A stretch of 64,000 nucleotides of DNA from COMBO-56-21 sp963705355. GTDB lineage: Archaea; Thermoplasmatota; Thermoplasmata; UBA10834. Shown piece after piece: positions 45,384 to 54,017 of the stretch. The stretch is taken from positions 744,001-808,000 of the forward strand of contig OY970070.1 in assembly GCA_963705355.1 (NCBI GenBank), written 5' to 3'. The notes beneath the pieces were generated by a model. That model was not told where the DNA came from and ran no database searches. It saw only the letters and a program-made list of their open reading frames with translations. How positions within the stretch are numbered: position 1 is the stretch's first letter; each line of letters begins with the position of its first letter. The translations under genes and the position numbers were made by a program.

Positions 45384-46013
45384 CTATGAGTTCTTCATGA
45401 AGATGTCTTTTATCACATCGGCAGCGTCCTCGCACTTGTCGGTTGCCTCTTCCAGGTATTCGTATATCTCCTTGAGCTTGATGATGTCAACGGCATCGTA
45501 TTTCTTGAAGAGTCCGGCGACCGCCACATGCGTTATGTCATCCCCCATATTCTCAAGGCGGTTGATCTCAATGCAGTGGTCGAGGATGTCGCTCTTCTTC
45601 TTGAAGTTCTTGAGATCCTTGACTGCGTGGTTGACCTCCTTGGAAGATGTGACGATGACCTCTGTGAGTTTGACCATGTCTGGGGGGACAGACTTGATCT
45701 CATAAGACCACATCCGATGCGACGCAGCTTCGACATAATCGAGAATGTCATCGAGCCTGGACGTAAGCTTCGAGATGTCTTCCTGGTCGATCGGCAGGAC
45801 GAATGTCCTGGTCAATGCCTCTGCGATTGTATGCACCATCTCATCGCCCCGGTGCTCGATCTCCTTGATTTTGTCACGCTTCTGGGCTACATTGTTGAAG
45901 TTCTTGACCATGTCGAGAAGTGCCTCAGAACCCTCCAAAACGATGTCTGCCTGTTGCTCCAGCATGTCGAAAAAGTGCTTGGACTGCGGGATAATCCATT
46001 CCTTGAAACCCAT
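45384..46013 (-). CDS. PhoU-like Pit accessory protein (DUF47)
   Basis: This all-helical protein of 209 residues belongs to the DUF47/PhoU-like group that accompanies PiT transporters. The family motif KEIEHRGDEMVHTIAEAL (E-x2-x-D metal site) is near residue 50, and NRLENMGDDITH repeats it near residue 160. The ATG at 46013 follows GGGGGAG at good spacing. A TATA box (GTATATAAT, minus strand, near 46053) serves this gene and pit. Confidence 0.92.
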   Translation of the reverse strand: MGFKEWIIPQSKHFFDMLEQQADIVLEGSEALLDMVKNFNNVAQKRDKIKEIEHRGDEMVHTIAEALTRTFVLPIDQEDISKLTSRLDDILDYVEAASHRMWSYEIKSVPPDMVKLTEVIVTSSKEVNHAVKDLKNFKKKSDILDHCIEINRLENMGDDITHVAVAGLFKKYDAVDIIKLKEIYEYLEEATDKCEDAADVIKDIFMKNS

Positions 46014-46152
46014 CCGGTGTGCTCCCCCTGCACCGAGATAATTCGGTGCGATTATATACTCTTGTGGATGTGACCTGGCTGCGGGAATGCCGAGTTCGAA
46101 TTCGATTGCAGACGGCCAGTTCGTGATGCATATTCCGCAAATGGACAGCAAG

Positions 46153-46161
46153 CTTTTATTT
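46153..46161 (+). promoter_or_regulatory. TATA box of the phosphohexomutase gene
   Basis: CTTTTATTT is centred about 27 bases before the ATG at 46185, again predicting a leaderless transcript. Confidence 0.55.
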
Positions 46162-46184
46162 GGGATTCGAACATCAGTGGTCTG

Positions 46185-47555
46185 ATGGCTGAGGAGAACA
46201 CGCCTCCTAGACTGTTTGGAACCAACGGCGTAAGAGGAATCGTGAACTCGAAAGAAATGGACTCCGCCTTTGCGCTCAAACTGGGGAGCGCGATCGGCTC
46301 GTTCATGAATGGCCCAGTGATGATAGGAACCGACTGGCGCACATCAAACGAGATGCTTAAGTCAGCGTGCGCGGCAGGCCTGATGGCGGCCGGATGCAAA
46401 GTTCTGGACTGCGGGGTCGTCCCAACCCCCACCCTGCAATACGCGGTGAAGACCGGAAAGGTCGCCGGTGGCGTCGTCATTACTGCTTCACACAATCCCC
46501 CCGAGTTCAACGGGATCAAGGCAATAGACAAAGACGGAACCGAAATGAGCAGGGAGAACGAAGAGGTCATCGAGAGAATCTACGACAAGGGGAAGTTCAC
46601 GCGGGCGGACTGGTCAAGGATAGGGAAGCTTGTCCCGCACGCGACCGCCATTGAGAGATACATTGCTGGAATCACCTCGAAGGTCGATGTTGCCTCGATT
46701 CGAAGGGCGAATCTTAGAGTCGCGGTCGACTGCAGCAACGGAGCAGCCAGCCTAGTTACTCCGAAGCTGCTGGAAAGGTTGGGCGTGAGGTACGTCACAC
46801 TCAACGCTGATCCCAACGGCGCGTTCCCAGGACACAACAGCGAGCCCACGCCAGAGAACACGAAGGACTTGGTCGAGCTGGTGAAATCGGGAGAGTTCGA
46901 TTTCGGCTTCGTACATGACGGAGATGCTGACAGGACGATATTTGTCGACGAGAAAGGGCGGTATCTGTACGGCGACAGAAGCCTCGCCATCGTTGCCAAC
47001 TACATCTGTTCTCAAAAGAAGGGAAGATTGGTCGTCACCACAGTCGGGGGCTCCATGTGCATTGAGGATGCCGTCAAGATGGCGGGAGGATCTGTCATCT
47101 ACACGAAAGTCGGCTCGCCAATTGTAGCCAGAGTGATGATGGATAAGGGCGGCGCCTTCGGTGGGGAGGAGAACGGTGGCCTCATATTCGCGGAGTTCCA
47201 GTACTGCAGGGACGGGGCGATGGCGGCTGCCAAGGTCCTGGAGATCGTCGCGAAGCTGGGGAAGCTTTCGGAGATAAACGATCGCATCCCACAGTACTGT
47301 CAGTGCAAGGTGAAGACCGCCTGTCCGGAGGAGAAGAAACAGAAGGTGATGGCACAGCTTGCGTCTTCTGTAAGCGGCAAGAGAGTCGATAAGACCGACG
47401 GACTGAAGGTATTCTTCGACGAAGGCTGGGTACTGCTGAGGCCGTCTGGAACGGAACCCATCTTCAGGATATACTCGGAATCGAAGACCAAGACCAGGGC
47501 AGAACAACTCGCGGAAGACTACAAGGGGCGGGTCGAGAAAATCGTCAGGGCTTGA
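46185..47555 (+). CDS. Phosphohexomutase (GlmM/ManB/Pgm family)
   Basis: This enzyme of 456 residues interconverts hexose 1- and 6-phosphates. The N-terminal FGTNGVRGIVN, the catalytic serine in TASHNPPEFNG, the metal loop DGDADRTI, the sugar loop GEENGG, and the C-terminal RPSGTEPIFRIY are all present. Archaeal relatives act on glucosamine, mannose or glucose phosphates and cannot be separated by eye. It would feed GalU or the nucleotidyltransferase at 42.9 kb. Confidence 0.92.
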   Translation: MAEENTPPRLFGTNGVRGIVNSKEMDSAFALKLGSAIGSFMNGPVMIGTDWRTSNEMLKSACAAGLMAAGCKVLDCGVVPTPTLQYAVKTGKVAGGVVITASHNPPEFNGIKAIDKDGTEMSRENEEVIERIYDKGKFTRADWSRIGKLVPHATAIERYIAGITSKVDVASIRRANLRVAVDCSNGAASLVTPKLLERLGVRYVTLNADPNGAFPGHNSEPTPENTKDLVELVKSGEFDFGFVHDGDADRTIFVDEKGRYLYGDRSLAIVANYICSQKKGRLVVTTVGGSMCIEDAVKMAGGSVIYTKVGSPIVARVMMDKGGAFGGEENGGLIFAEFQYCRDGAMAAAKVLEIVAKLGKLSEINDRIPQYCQCKVKTACPEEKKQKVMAQLASSVSGKRVDKTDGLKVFFDEGWVLLRPSGTEPIFRIYSESKTKTRAEQLAEDYKGRVEKIVRA

Positions 47556-47558
47556 GTG

Positions 47559-48422
47559 CTACTTCCTGGCATGCATTGCTTTCCACTTGACGGCCATGAC
47601 CTCGCGCATCATTCTTGCCCCGAGTATCGAGGTGTTGCCGTTGTCGTAAGGAGGGCATATCTCGACGACATCGAAGCCCACGAGTCGATCGCCCAGCCTG
47701 TTTATAACGTACCTGACATCCCAGGGGGTCAGGCCGAATGGCTCAGGCGTTCCCGTTCCTGGCGCATAGGAGGGGTCTATTCCATCGATGTCGAGCGACA
47801 GGTAGATGTGTTTTCTCTTCAACTTCGCCAGCATCTCGTCAAAGACCTTCTCCGTTCCTTCCCTGTGAATCCTGAAGGCGTCTGCGTACAACGCCTCGTC
47901 GACCTTCTCATCAGCGGATATCGATCGAACGCCGAAAGCGAATGCATTCCCCTTGCCCACATGGTCGACTATGCGCCTGTGCGCGCACGCATGACTGTTC
48001 TTGAGGCCCTGGTACTCATCCCTGAAGTCGAGATGGGCATCGATTGTGATGACGGCCACGTCTTCGAAGGCCGTGACGACAGGCGGCGATATCGAGTGCT
48101 CTCCGCCGATGATTAGGGGAAACTTTCCAGCCGAGACGATCCTGTGAGCCTCCTCCTTCACAGACTCGACCATGTCGTCGACCGAACCCTCCTCGTAAAG
48201 GTCGCCAGCGTCATGGACTGCGATATCATCGAATGTTATGCCGTGCTCGAAGTTCTCCTTCTCGAATGTCTGAGAGGTCTCTCGAACTGCTGTGGGCGCG
48301 AATCTCGTGCCGCTCCTGTAAGTGGTCGTCTTGTCAAACGGGACGCCAACAATGACGAACTCAGAATCCTCGAAGGAAGAGACGGCGTCCGCGTACCTGA
48401 GCATGCCGCGGATCGGCATCAT
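47559..48422 (-). CDS. speB: Agmatinase/arginase-family ureohydrolase
   Basis: This Mn enzyme cuts agmatine to putrescine and urea. The 287-residue protein has all metal motifs: GGEHSIS, DAHLDFRDEY, and DIDGIDPSYAPG. The lack of arginase-specific residues and the pairing with aIF5A, whose hypusine needs a polyamine, support agmatinase. Its ATG overlaps the aIF5A stop by one base (TGATG). Confidence 0.92.
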   Translation of the reverse strand: MMPIRGMLRYADAVSSFEDSEFVIVGVPFDKTTTYRSGTRFAPTAVRETSQTFEKENFEHGITFDDIAVHDAGDLYEEGSVDDMVESVKEEAHRIVSAGKFPLIIGGEHSISPPVVTAFEDVAVITIDAHLDFRDEYQGLKNSHACAHRRIVDHVGKGNAFAFGVRSISADEKVDEALYADAFRIHREGTEKVFDEMLAKLKRKHIYLSLDIDGIDPSYAPGTGTPEPFGLTPWDVRYVINRLGDRLVGFDVVEICPPYDNGNTSILGARMMREVMAVKWKAMHARK

Positions 48423-48808
48423 CACACCCTTGTGATTTTCTTTCTGTCCATGGTCACGAGGTACATGATATCGGAGCCAGGCTTCAGGTCGTCCTTGACC
48501 TCGTCGGTGATCGGCAGGTGGAACATCTCATAGGTCTCAAGATCCATGAGCTGAACCTCGCTCCCCATGATGGCGACGATCTGAGCCTGCCGCTTGTCGA
48601 TTATTGGCACCTGGACCTTGTGCTTCACGGGATAGACAACGCTCTTCTTGTTCCCGTCGAAGATGCCGATGGCCTCTATCCTCGCCTTGGCTTCTCCGTG
48701 CTTCCCAGGTTTGGAAGTAGAGATGCTCACAATCTTGCACGGTTCATTGTCTATGACCATGTACCGGCCTTCTTTCAGCTCCCTGACTTCCGCCTGCTCC
48801 GTCGCCAT
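48422..48808 (-). CDS. eif5a: Translation factor aIF5A
   Basis: The factor helps the ribosome at hard peptide bonds and carries a hypusine or deoxyhypusine. The 128-residue protein has the modification site K36 in STSKPGKHGEAK, an SH3-like N-domain and an OB-fold C-domain ending DRKKITRV. The ATG at 48808 follows GTGA. A TATA-like CTAAAATACTT (48846-48856 on the plus strand) lies upstream. Pairing with agmatinase links factor and polyamine supply. Confidence 0.95.
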   Translation of the reverse strand: MATEQAEVRELKEGRYMVIDNEPCKIVSISTSKPGKHGEAKARIEAIGIFDGNKKSVVYPVKHKVQVPIIDKRQAQIVAIMGSEVQLMDLETYEMFHLPITDEVKDDLKPGSDIMYLVTMDRKKITRV

Positions 48809-48861
48809 GGTTGTCACTTCGCTGGGCACCGATAATCGTGGACATCTAAAATACTTATCCG

Positions 48862-49908
48862 TCAGCGCCTCCCCTTTCTCCTCTTGCCAGGGGAGTGTTT
48901 CGGAGGCGCTGGATGCTGCTTCCTGATCTCTGCTATCCTCTTCTCCAGCTGAGGCTTCAGAATGATGGAGATATCGTTGTGCGAATACACATCTGCCCTC
49001 GCCGCCAGACATATCTTCGCCGCCAAGGCACGAGCGATCGCGCCTCTTTGCCATCCGGGAGCGTTATGGACGGATGGATGGGCGAACAGGATCCCGTGTT
49101 TCGGGGGCTTGCTCCCCTCCTTGAGATGTCTGAACATCGCTTTCTCGGCTCCCAGAAGCTGGACGGTTCCCGAGGGGAGGGAAGCCAGTCTCGAAAGGCT
49201 TCCCGCGTACATGATCAACCGAGCGCCGACGACCGGCCCCGCGAGAGCGGCGACATTCGGTGCGACCTGTCCCATTCTCAGATCCAGATACCTCTCAATC
49301 CGCTCTCTGGAAGAGAGCGACTCTCTAAGAGCCGCCGAGAGAGTGACGATGGAATCGAGGTCCTCCTGCGCGATGTCGGAGCCGATCGAATCCATCCTCA
49401 GGTTCAAGGCCGACATCACCTTGTCTCTCGACCCGTGCGCGCTCACAGCCTTCACGTAAGCGTCGCCGCTGACAACGTTCTCCAGTTCAGGGAAATGAAG
49501 CCCGTACCATTCGTGCAGCCTCTCTGAGAGCAGGTTCGTCGTCGAGACGAGGTCATCATAAGCGCGGACGGCCTGGCCCAGATGCACATCGGGACCGATG
49601 CTCGCCCTCACCGCCTGCTTCGCAAGAGCGATCGTGGCCTCACGATACAGATCGAGGGAGTATCCGTAGTCCTCGGGCTTGATGAAAGAGGAATCGAACC
49701 TGATCTTCTTGCCGTACTCGGCCAGTCTTCGGTCCGTGACCTGTTCGGCGGAAGATGCGAGACTGAGCTCCTCATCGAGTATCTCGCCCCTCCTGATCCT
49801 TTCCAGGCGATGGGCGATATCGTTCGGATCCTTCGGGAACAGCGCAGCCTTTCGCACCTTCCCCTCATCGCAGAGGAACGCCCCGAACCATTTGGTGGTG
49901 AGGATCAT
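48862..49908 (-). CDS. nop5: Box C/D RNP core protein Nop5
   Basis: This is the Nop56/58 homologue that bridges L7Ae and fibrillarin in 2'-O-methylation guide particles, 348 residues. The Nop domain (about 150-320) has LAGPVVGARLIMYAGSL, SRLASLPSGTVQLLGAEKAM and HPSVHNAP. The tail is basic (PPKHSPGKRRKGRR). Fibrillarin, normally its operon partner in archaea, is not next to it in this window. Confidence 0.94.
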   Translation of the reverse strand: MILTTKWFGAFLCDEGKVRKAALFPKDPNDIAHRLERIRRGEILDEELSLASSAEQVTDRRLAEYGKKIRFDSSFIKPEDYGYSLDLYREATIALAKQAVRASIGPDVHLGQAVRAYDDLVSTTNLLSERLHEWYGLHFPELENVVSGDAYVKAVSAHGSRDKVMSALNLRMDSIGSDIAQEDLDSIVTLSAALRESLSSRERIERYLDLRMGQVAPNVAALAGPVVGARLIMYAGSLSRLASLPSGTVQLLGAEKAMFRHLKEGSKPPKHGILFAHPSVHNAPGWQRGAIARALAAKICLAARADVYSHNDISIILKPQLEKRIAEIRKQHPAPPKHSPGKRRKGRR

Positions 49909-49978
49909 CTCGGACTGTATCCTGAACTCGGCTAAAAAGCCTGCCGGGGCGGCTTGTCGCAGATTTGCAGGCCCTCGG

Positions 49979-50971
49979 TCACCCTCTAAGCTCTTCGAAC
50001 TCCCCTGGTCTGAATATCCCCTTCTCAGTGATGAATCCCTTCACGTAGCGCGCGGGCGTGATGTCGAATGCAGGGTTGAGAGCTCTCGAACCCTTGGGCG
50101 CAATCCTGCACTCACCGACCTTGAGCACTTCGTCTTCCGACCGCTCCTCGATGACGATCTCCTTCCCTGTCCTGATGTTCCGGTCGAATGTGCTGACAGG
50201 GGCAGCGACATAGAAGGGGACCCAATTCTCCTTCGCCAGAACCGCCTTCGTGTACGTCCCAATCTTGTTCGCGAAGTCGCCGTTCTTGGCGATCCTGTCG
50301 GCACCCACGATGACGATGTCGACCGAGTTTTTCATGTAATGACCCGCAGCGTTGTCAGTAATGATTGCGTGATCGATGCCCTCATTCACGAGTTCCCACG
50401 CAGTGAGCTTCGCCCCCTGGAGGCGTGGCCTGGTCTCATCCACGTAGACGAAGACCTTCTTCCCCGACCTATGGGCCACTCTTATCGGCGCGAGGGCTGT
50501 TCCAAAATCAACTGTCGCGAGGGCGCCCGCGTTGCAGTGAGTGAGTATCTTGTCTCCGCTCTTGATGAGCTTTGCACCGTTCTCGCCGATCTTCCTGCAC
50601 ATTGAGACGATGTTGTCCGCATACTCGTCCGCCGCCTTGACGAGGTCCTCGTCGCACTTGTTGAGCATGCGGTCGACAGCATAGGAGAGGTCGTGACCGG
50701 TCGGGCGCGTGCTGATAAGTGTGACAGACGCCTTGGTCAAGTCGTCCTTTCTCAGCCAAGCGAGCGCCATCCCATACGCTCCGGCGGCGCCGATAGAAGG
50801 CGCGCCTCTGATAGCCATATCAGAGATGGCCTTTGCCATGTCCCTGAATGATCGGATCGTGACTATCTTGAACTGGTTTGGCAGAAGGCGCTGGTCAATC
50901 GCCTTGACGACGCCGTTCTCGAACCAGAGCGCTCTGAAATCCTTCTTGCCCTTGGCGGTCTTGACTATCAT
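49979..50971 (-). CDS. mtnA: S-methyl-5-thioribose-1-phosphate isomerase
   Basis: MtnA isomerises MTR-1-P to MTRu-1-P in methionine salvage; archaeal relatives also process ribose 1,5-bisphosphate or purine salvage products. The 330-residue protein has IRGAPSIGAAGAYG, the catalytic Cys in THCNAGALAT, and the Asp in GADRIAKNGDFANKIGTY. The ATG at 50971 (MIVKTAKGKK) is chosen because upstream residues look non-coding. Confidence 0.92.
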   Translation of the reverse strand: MIVKTAKGKKDFRALWFENGVVKAIDQRLLPNQFKIVTIRSFRDMAKAISDMAIRGAPSIGAAGAYGMALAWLRKDDLTKASVTLISTRPTGHDLSYAVDRMLNKCDEDLVKAADEYADNIVSMCRKIGENGAKLIKSGDKILTHCNAGALATVDFGTALAPIRVAHRSGKKVFVYVDETRPRLQGAKLTAWELVNEGIDHAIITDNAAGHYMKNSVDIVIVGADRIAKNGDFANKIGTYTKAVLAKENWVPFYVAAPVSTFDRNIRTGKEIVIEERSEDEVLKVGECRIAPKGSRALNPAFDITPARYVKGFITEKGIFRPGEFEELRG

Positions 50972-51333
50972 CCTTGATCCAGCCCATGAATGAGACTGAG
51001 GTGATAAAAGAATGGGGGCGAGAAGGGTCTCCAAAAGACTATTTGCAAATCGAAATCGTCCATTTAAATGCAGCCAGCATGGGTGTTCGCTCAGTCTACA
51101 TTCTCCCGTTCGTTCCCCCAAACCCTTTCGCGTCTTTTTCCTATCACATGGGACTGACTGCTCCCGCCGGGATTTTGGCCTGGAATCTACCGGTGATTAA
51201 TTCTAGCACCAATGATTACCAGCAGGAAACTGAGCATAATCTGGTTGCCTGCCGATGTATGGTTTCCATGTTCTAAACGAGATCGAGCCAAGAGTGTCTG
51301 GCTCGACTCGGTTTCAAATCCCCTCTCATGCGC
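50972..51333. other. Intergenic stretch of 360 bases
   Basis: No gene was found on either strand. It contains the promoter side of mtnA and, near its right end, a hairpin that probably ends the leftward metallo-beta-lactamase gene. It is more AT-rich than its surroundings. Confidence 0.5.
51283..51306 (-). terminator. Hairpin after the metallo-beta-lactamase gene
   Basis: A perfect 8-base stem, TCGAGCCA and TGGCTCGA, with an 8-base loop begins about 27 bases past the stop of the leftward gene (51334). No strong T-run follows, so it is a candidate only. Confidence 0.45.
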
Positions 51334-52047
51334 TCACGAGAACACAAAGCTCCTGCCCACCACCCCAAACTCGACCGCTTGGCAATACGCCGAGCCTATC
51401 TCCTCCTTTCTGGAGGTGCAGTGACAGGGCACAATCGTCTCGCAGCCGCCTGGAATATCGGACAGGGGAGCGTCATGAAAGCCACCAACGAGCCAAGAAG
51501 GGGTGGCTACCTCCTTTGCCCTCGATACTATCGGGCGAAGGCCAGGGTGAGCGCATCCAGTCAACACAAGTCCTCGCGAGCCCGAAGACATCACGAGGGC
51601 GTGCTCCTTGATCTCCGTACCGAGGATGCCGGTGCTCCACAGGCCAGGCGCGAATTCCGTCGGACCGTCCACCTCCAGGACCGTCGCCCTCCGGCCTATC
51701 TCCCTTTTGAGGTTCTTCGAGAAGTCCTTGTGGAGAACCACCTTCAAGGAGTCTTTCATGATTGCGTCCTGGAGCACCTCTGGAAGCCCACCAATGTGGT
51801 CCCAGTGCGAGTGCGACAAGAATACTATGTCTATGTCAGCGAACCCGAAGCCAAGGCGGCCGAGATTGCGCCGCAGGACATGCCCATCCCAGCCACAGTC
51901 AAAAAGAACCTTCGTGTCCTCCGACGACAGGAGCGCGGAGAAGCCCCAGCCGGCCTCAAACCCCTGAAGCGCCTCAGAATCATATACAATCGAAAGCTTC
52001 CAAGAAGACGACAGACCACCACTTCCCTGTACCTCCCAAATGAGCAA
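51334..52047 (-). CDS. Metallo-beta-lactamase-fold hydrolase (COG1237 type)
   Basis: The zinc motif LSHSHWDHIGG is at about residue 77, with GCAHPG and PCHCTS downstream. The opening KLSIVYDSEALQGFEAGWGF resembles the COG1237 group (methanopterin-linked ribofuranosyl-aminobenzene phosphate synthase-like). The start is unclear: TTG 52047 is in frame but lacks a ribosome site, and the family start would fall on a Trp codon near 52005. A CTG just after a GGGAGGT tract is another option. It is the last gene of the leftward Fe-S string. Confidence 0.8.
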   Translation of the reverse strand: MLIWEVQGSGGLSSSWKLSIVYDSEALQGFEAGWGFSALLSSEDTKVLFDCGWDGHVLRRNLGRLGFGFADIDIVFLSHSHWDHIGGLPEVLQDAIMKDSLKVVLHKDFSKNLKREIGRRATVLEVDGPTEFAPGLWSTGILGTEIKEHALVMSSGSRGLVLTGCAHPGLRPIVSRAKEVATPSWLVGGFHDAPLSDIPGGCETIVPCHCTSRKEEIGSAYCQAVEFGVVGRSFVFS

Positions 52048-52110
52048 ACAGCTTCATAGCAATGGCGGCGAACATGTCTGGCTCCGACCCACAGCTGGTG
52101 TAGCAGCGGG

Positions 52111-52260
52111 TCATGCGAATCCCGACAGCACCTCCAGGTTGCGCTGCGTGATTGCGGCCAACTTGCCTCTTGGAAGGAGCCGACGACTCCCAGAGATGAC
52201 TGAAGCGTCGTGGTCATTCGTTGCGTTGTCGACAGATGCTGATTCGCCGTCAGGCACCAT
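52111..52260 (-). CDS. Possible small protein coupled to the MinD gene
   Basis: The ATG at 52260 follows directly on the MinD stop codon, with GGTGGGATGA just before it. The 49-residue product would end RGKLAAITQRNLEVLSGFA. A second short frame (ATG 52114 to 51980) overlaps its stop as ATGA and runs into the start of the metallo-beta-lactamase gene. No family is recognised. Real small gene or remnant cannot be decided here. Confidence 0.32.
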   Translation of the reverse strand: MVPDGESASVDNATNDHDASVISGSRRLLPRGKLAAITQRNLEVLSGFA

Positions 52261-53154
52261 TCATCCCACCGCCCCTCCAGAGACCCGGAGCACTGCCTCC
52301 CAGGTCTGCTCTATCGCTCTCGTGGCCTTCCCGCTCCCGCTTTCCATCACAGTCTTTCCATCCGCCATAGCATTCACGACTGCCTCGTCGTGCGGTATCC
52401 TTCCCAGGGGAACTATCCCGGCCTCCTTTGCCTGAAGTTCTATGGCCTCCGTCATGCTCTCGTTCAGATCATACCTGTTGATGACCAGAACTGCCGGGAC
52501 AGCAAATCCCCTTGACAGCTCCGCGATGCGCCCGAAGTCGCTCGAACCTGACAGCGTGGGCTCGGCCACCAGGACCGCTAGGTCAGCGCCTGAGAGGACT
52601 GAAATCACCGGACATCCGATTCCGGGCGGACCGTCCACGAGCACGATGCTCTTGCTCAGCCTCTTGGCCTCCAGCTTCGCCTTCTGCTTCACGAACGCCA
52701 CGAGCTTCCCGGAATTCTCCGCTCCCGGCTCCAGAAGGGCATGGACCATCGTGCCGAACCTAGTGTCCGAAACGAACCACTCCCCAACGATTCTGTCCTC
52801 CATCACGATCGCATTGTCCTTGCAGATCCTGGAGCAAACACCGCACCCCTCGCACAGGCGCTCGTCTATCGCGACCTTCTTGATGTGTTGGTTGCCGATC
52901 ACCTTGATCGCGTCGAACCTGCACAAGGGCACGCACTCGCCGCAGTTCTTGCACCGTGAGCCGACCAAGCGGGCGATCTTCGACCCGACGAACTTCCCCT
53001 TCTCTCGCACCTGTGGATTCAGCAGCAGGTGGAGGTTGGGTGCATCGACATCGCAATCGGCCAGCACGGCGTTCTTCGCCAGAGCCGCGTAGCTGGCCAG
53101 GAGCGTCGTCTTGCCAGTGCCGCCCTTGCCGCTCAGTATGACTATCTCCGTCAA
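52261..53154 (-). CDS. MinD-superfamily ATPase with inserted ferredoxin, copy A
   Basis: This P-loop ATPase of 297 residues carries a two-cluster ferredoxin inside. Walker A LSGKGGTGKTT is at residues 7-17; cysteine motifs CKNCGECVPLC and CEGCGVCSRIC lie at about 70-110; VDGPPGIGCPV is the Walker B region. Family members in anaerobes load or move metal clusters. It starts with TTG 53154, right behind copy B. The pair with its sister resembles the two MinD proteins of ORP clusters. Confidence 0.9.
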   Translation of the reverse strand: MTEIVILSGKGGTGKTTLLASYAALAKNAVLADCDVDAPNLHLLLNPQVREKGKFVGSKIARLVGSRCKNCGECVPLCRFDAIKVIGNQHIKKVAIDERLCEGCGVCSRICKDNAIVMEDRIVGEWFVSDTRFGTMVHALLEPGAENSGKLVAFVKQKAKLEAKRLSKSIVLVDGPPGIGCPVISVLSGADLAVLVAEPTLSGSSDFGRIAELSRGFAVPAVLVINRYDLNESMTEAIELQAKEAGIVPLGRIPHDEAVVNAMADGKTVMESGSGKATRAIEQTWEAVLRVSGGAVG

Positions 53155-53156
53155 GT

Positions 53157-53993
53157 CTATCGTGCCTCCTGCCGAACCGCCTCTGCCAGCGCTTCGAACG
53201 CGGGACGGTACTTGGGAGACCTGACGACCAGTTCCCCCTTGGAATAGGCCTCGGCGATCTCACGCTCGTACGGCAGCTCGCCGATGACCCTGACGCCCTT
53301 CTCCGCACAGAACCTTGTGACATCCGGGCCCCTGAGCCCGGTCTTGTTGATGAAGACCACTGAGGGCACCTTGAGCCTCTTGGTCATCTCCAGCGACAGC
53401 CTGAGATCGTGCAGGCCGAAAGGCGTCGGCTCTGTCACGAGTACGCACAGGTCGGCGCCGCGGATGCTCTCGACCGCGGTGCATGCCGTTCCCGGAGGGC
53501 AATCGACTATGACTGGCCGCCCCTCGTCGATCTTCCTCTTGACCTGTCTGATCAGGGGCGTCGCTGACGCCTCTCGGACCCTGAGCCTGCCATAGAGCAG
53601 GTCCGTGCCGCCGTTGCTGCGCACACACACGATATCACCGATGTAATGGTCCTTCTCGGACACCGCACATTTCGGGCAGAATAGAGTGCAGGCGCCGCAA
53701 CCGTGACAGAGCTCCTCAAAGACAAGGACCTGCGTCCGCAACACCGCGACCGCGTGGTACTCGCACACATCTGCGCACCTCCCGCAGTGGGTGCACTTGT
53801 CCTCATCTATCAGCGGCACGGGCCTGAAAGCCTTCTTGTCAGTGACATCGCCACCTTGGAAGAATATGTAGCAGTTTGGCTCCTCGACATCGAGGTCCAC
53901 CAGCTGCGCTTCCCGCCACAAGGCCGCGAGGCTCGTCGCAACGAGTGTCTTACCTGTCCCGCCCTTGCCGCTGGCTATCGCTATCCGAATCAG
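53157..53993 (-). CDS. MinD-superfamily ATPase with inserted ferredoxin, copy B (non-standard start)
   Basis: This is the sister of copy A, about 278 residues. Walker A ASGKGGTGKT, cluster motifs CTHCGRCADVC and CHGCGACTLFC, and VDCPPGTACTA are intact. No ATG, GTG or TTG precedes the P-loop in this frame: upstream of the Rossmann start the frame reads TGA GGG ATT CTG ATT CGG ATA. A GAGGG tract there suggests initiation at ATT (53990) or CTG (53993). The first ordinary start codon, a TTG at 53921, would delete the P-loop. Confidence 0.85.
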   Translation of the reverse strand: MIRIAIASGKGGTGKTLVATSLAALWREAQLVDLDVEEPNCYIFFQGGDVTDKKAFRPVPLIDEDKCTHCGRCADVCEYHAVAVLRTQVLVFEELCHGCGACTLFCPKCAVSEKDHYIGDIVCVRSNGGTDLLYGRLRVREASATPLIRQVKRKIDEGRPVIVDCPPGTACTAVESIRGADLCVLVTEPTPFGLHDLRLSLEMTKRLKVPSVVFINKTGLRGPDVTRFCAEKGVRVIGELPYEREIAEAYSKGELVVRSPKYRPAFEALAEAVRQEAR

Positions 53994-54017
53994 AATCCCT
54001 CACAGATTCGCGTAATC

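Noticed and set aside
51299..51330. T-loop-like GGTTTCAAATCCCC as part of a tRNA
   Set aside because: The flanking bases do not pair into a T stem, and no acceptor, D or anticodon arms fit around it; the nearby palindrome is better read as a terminator.
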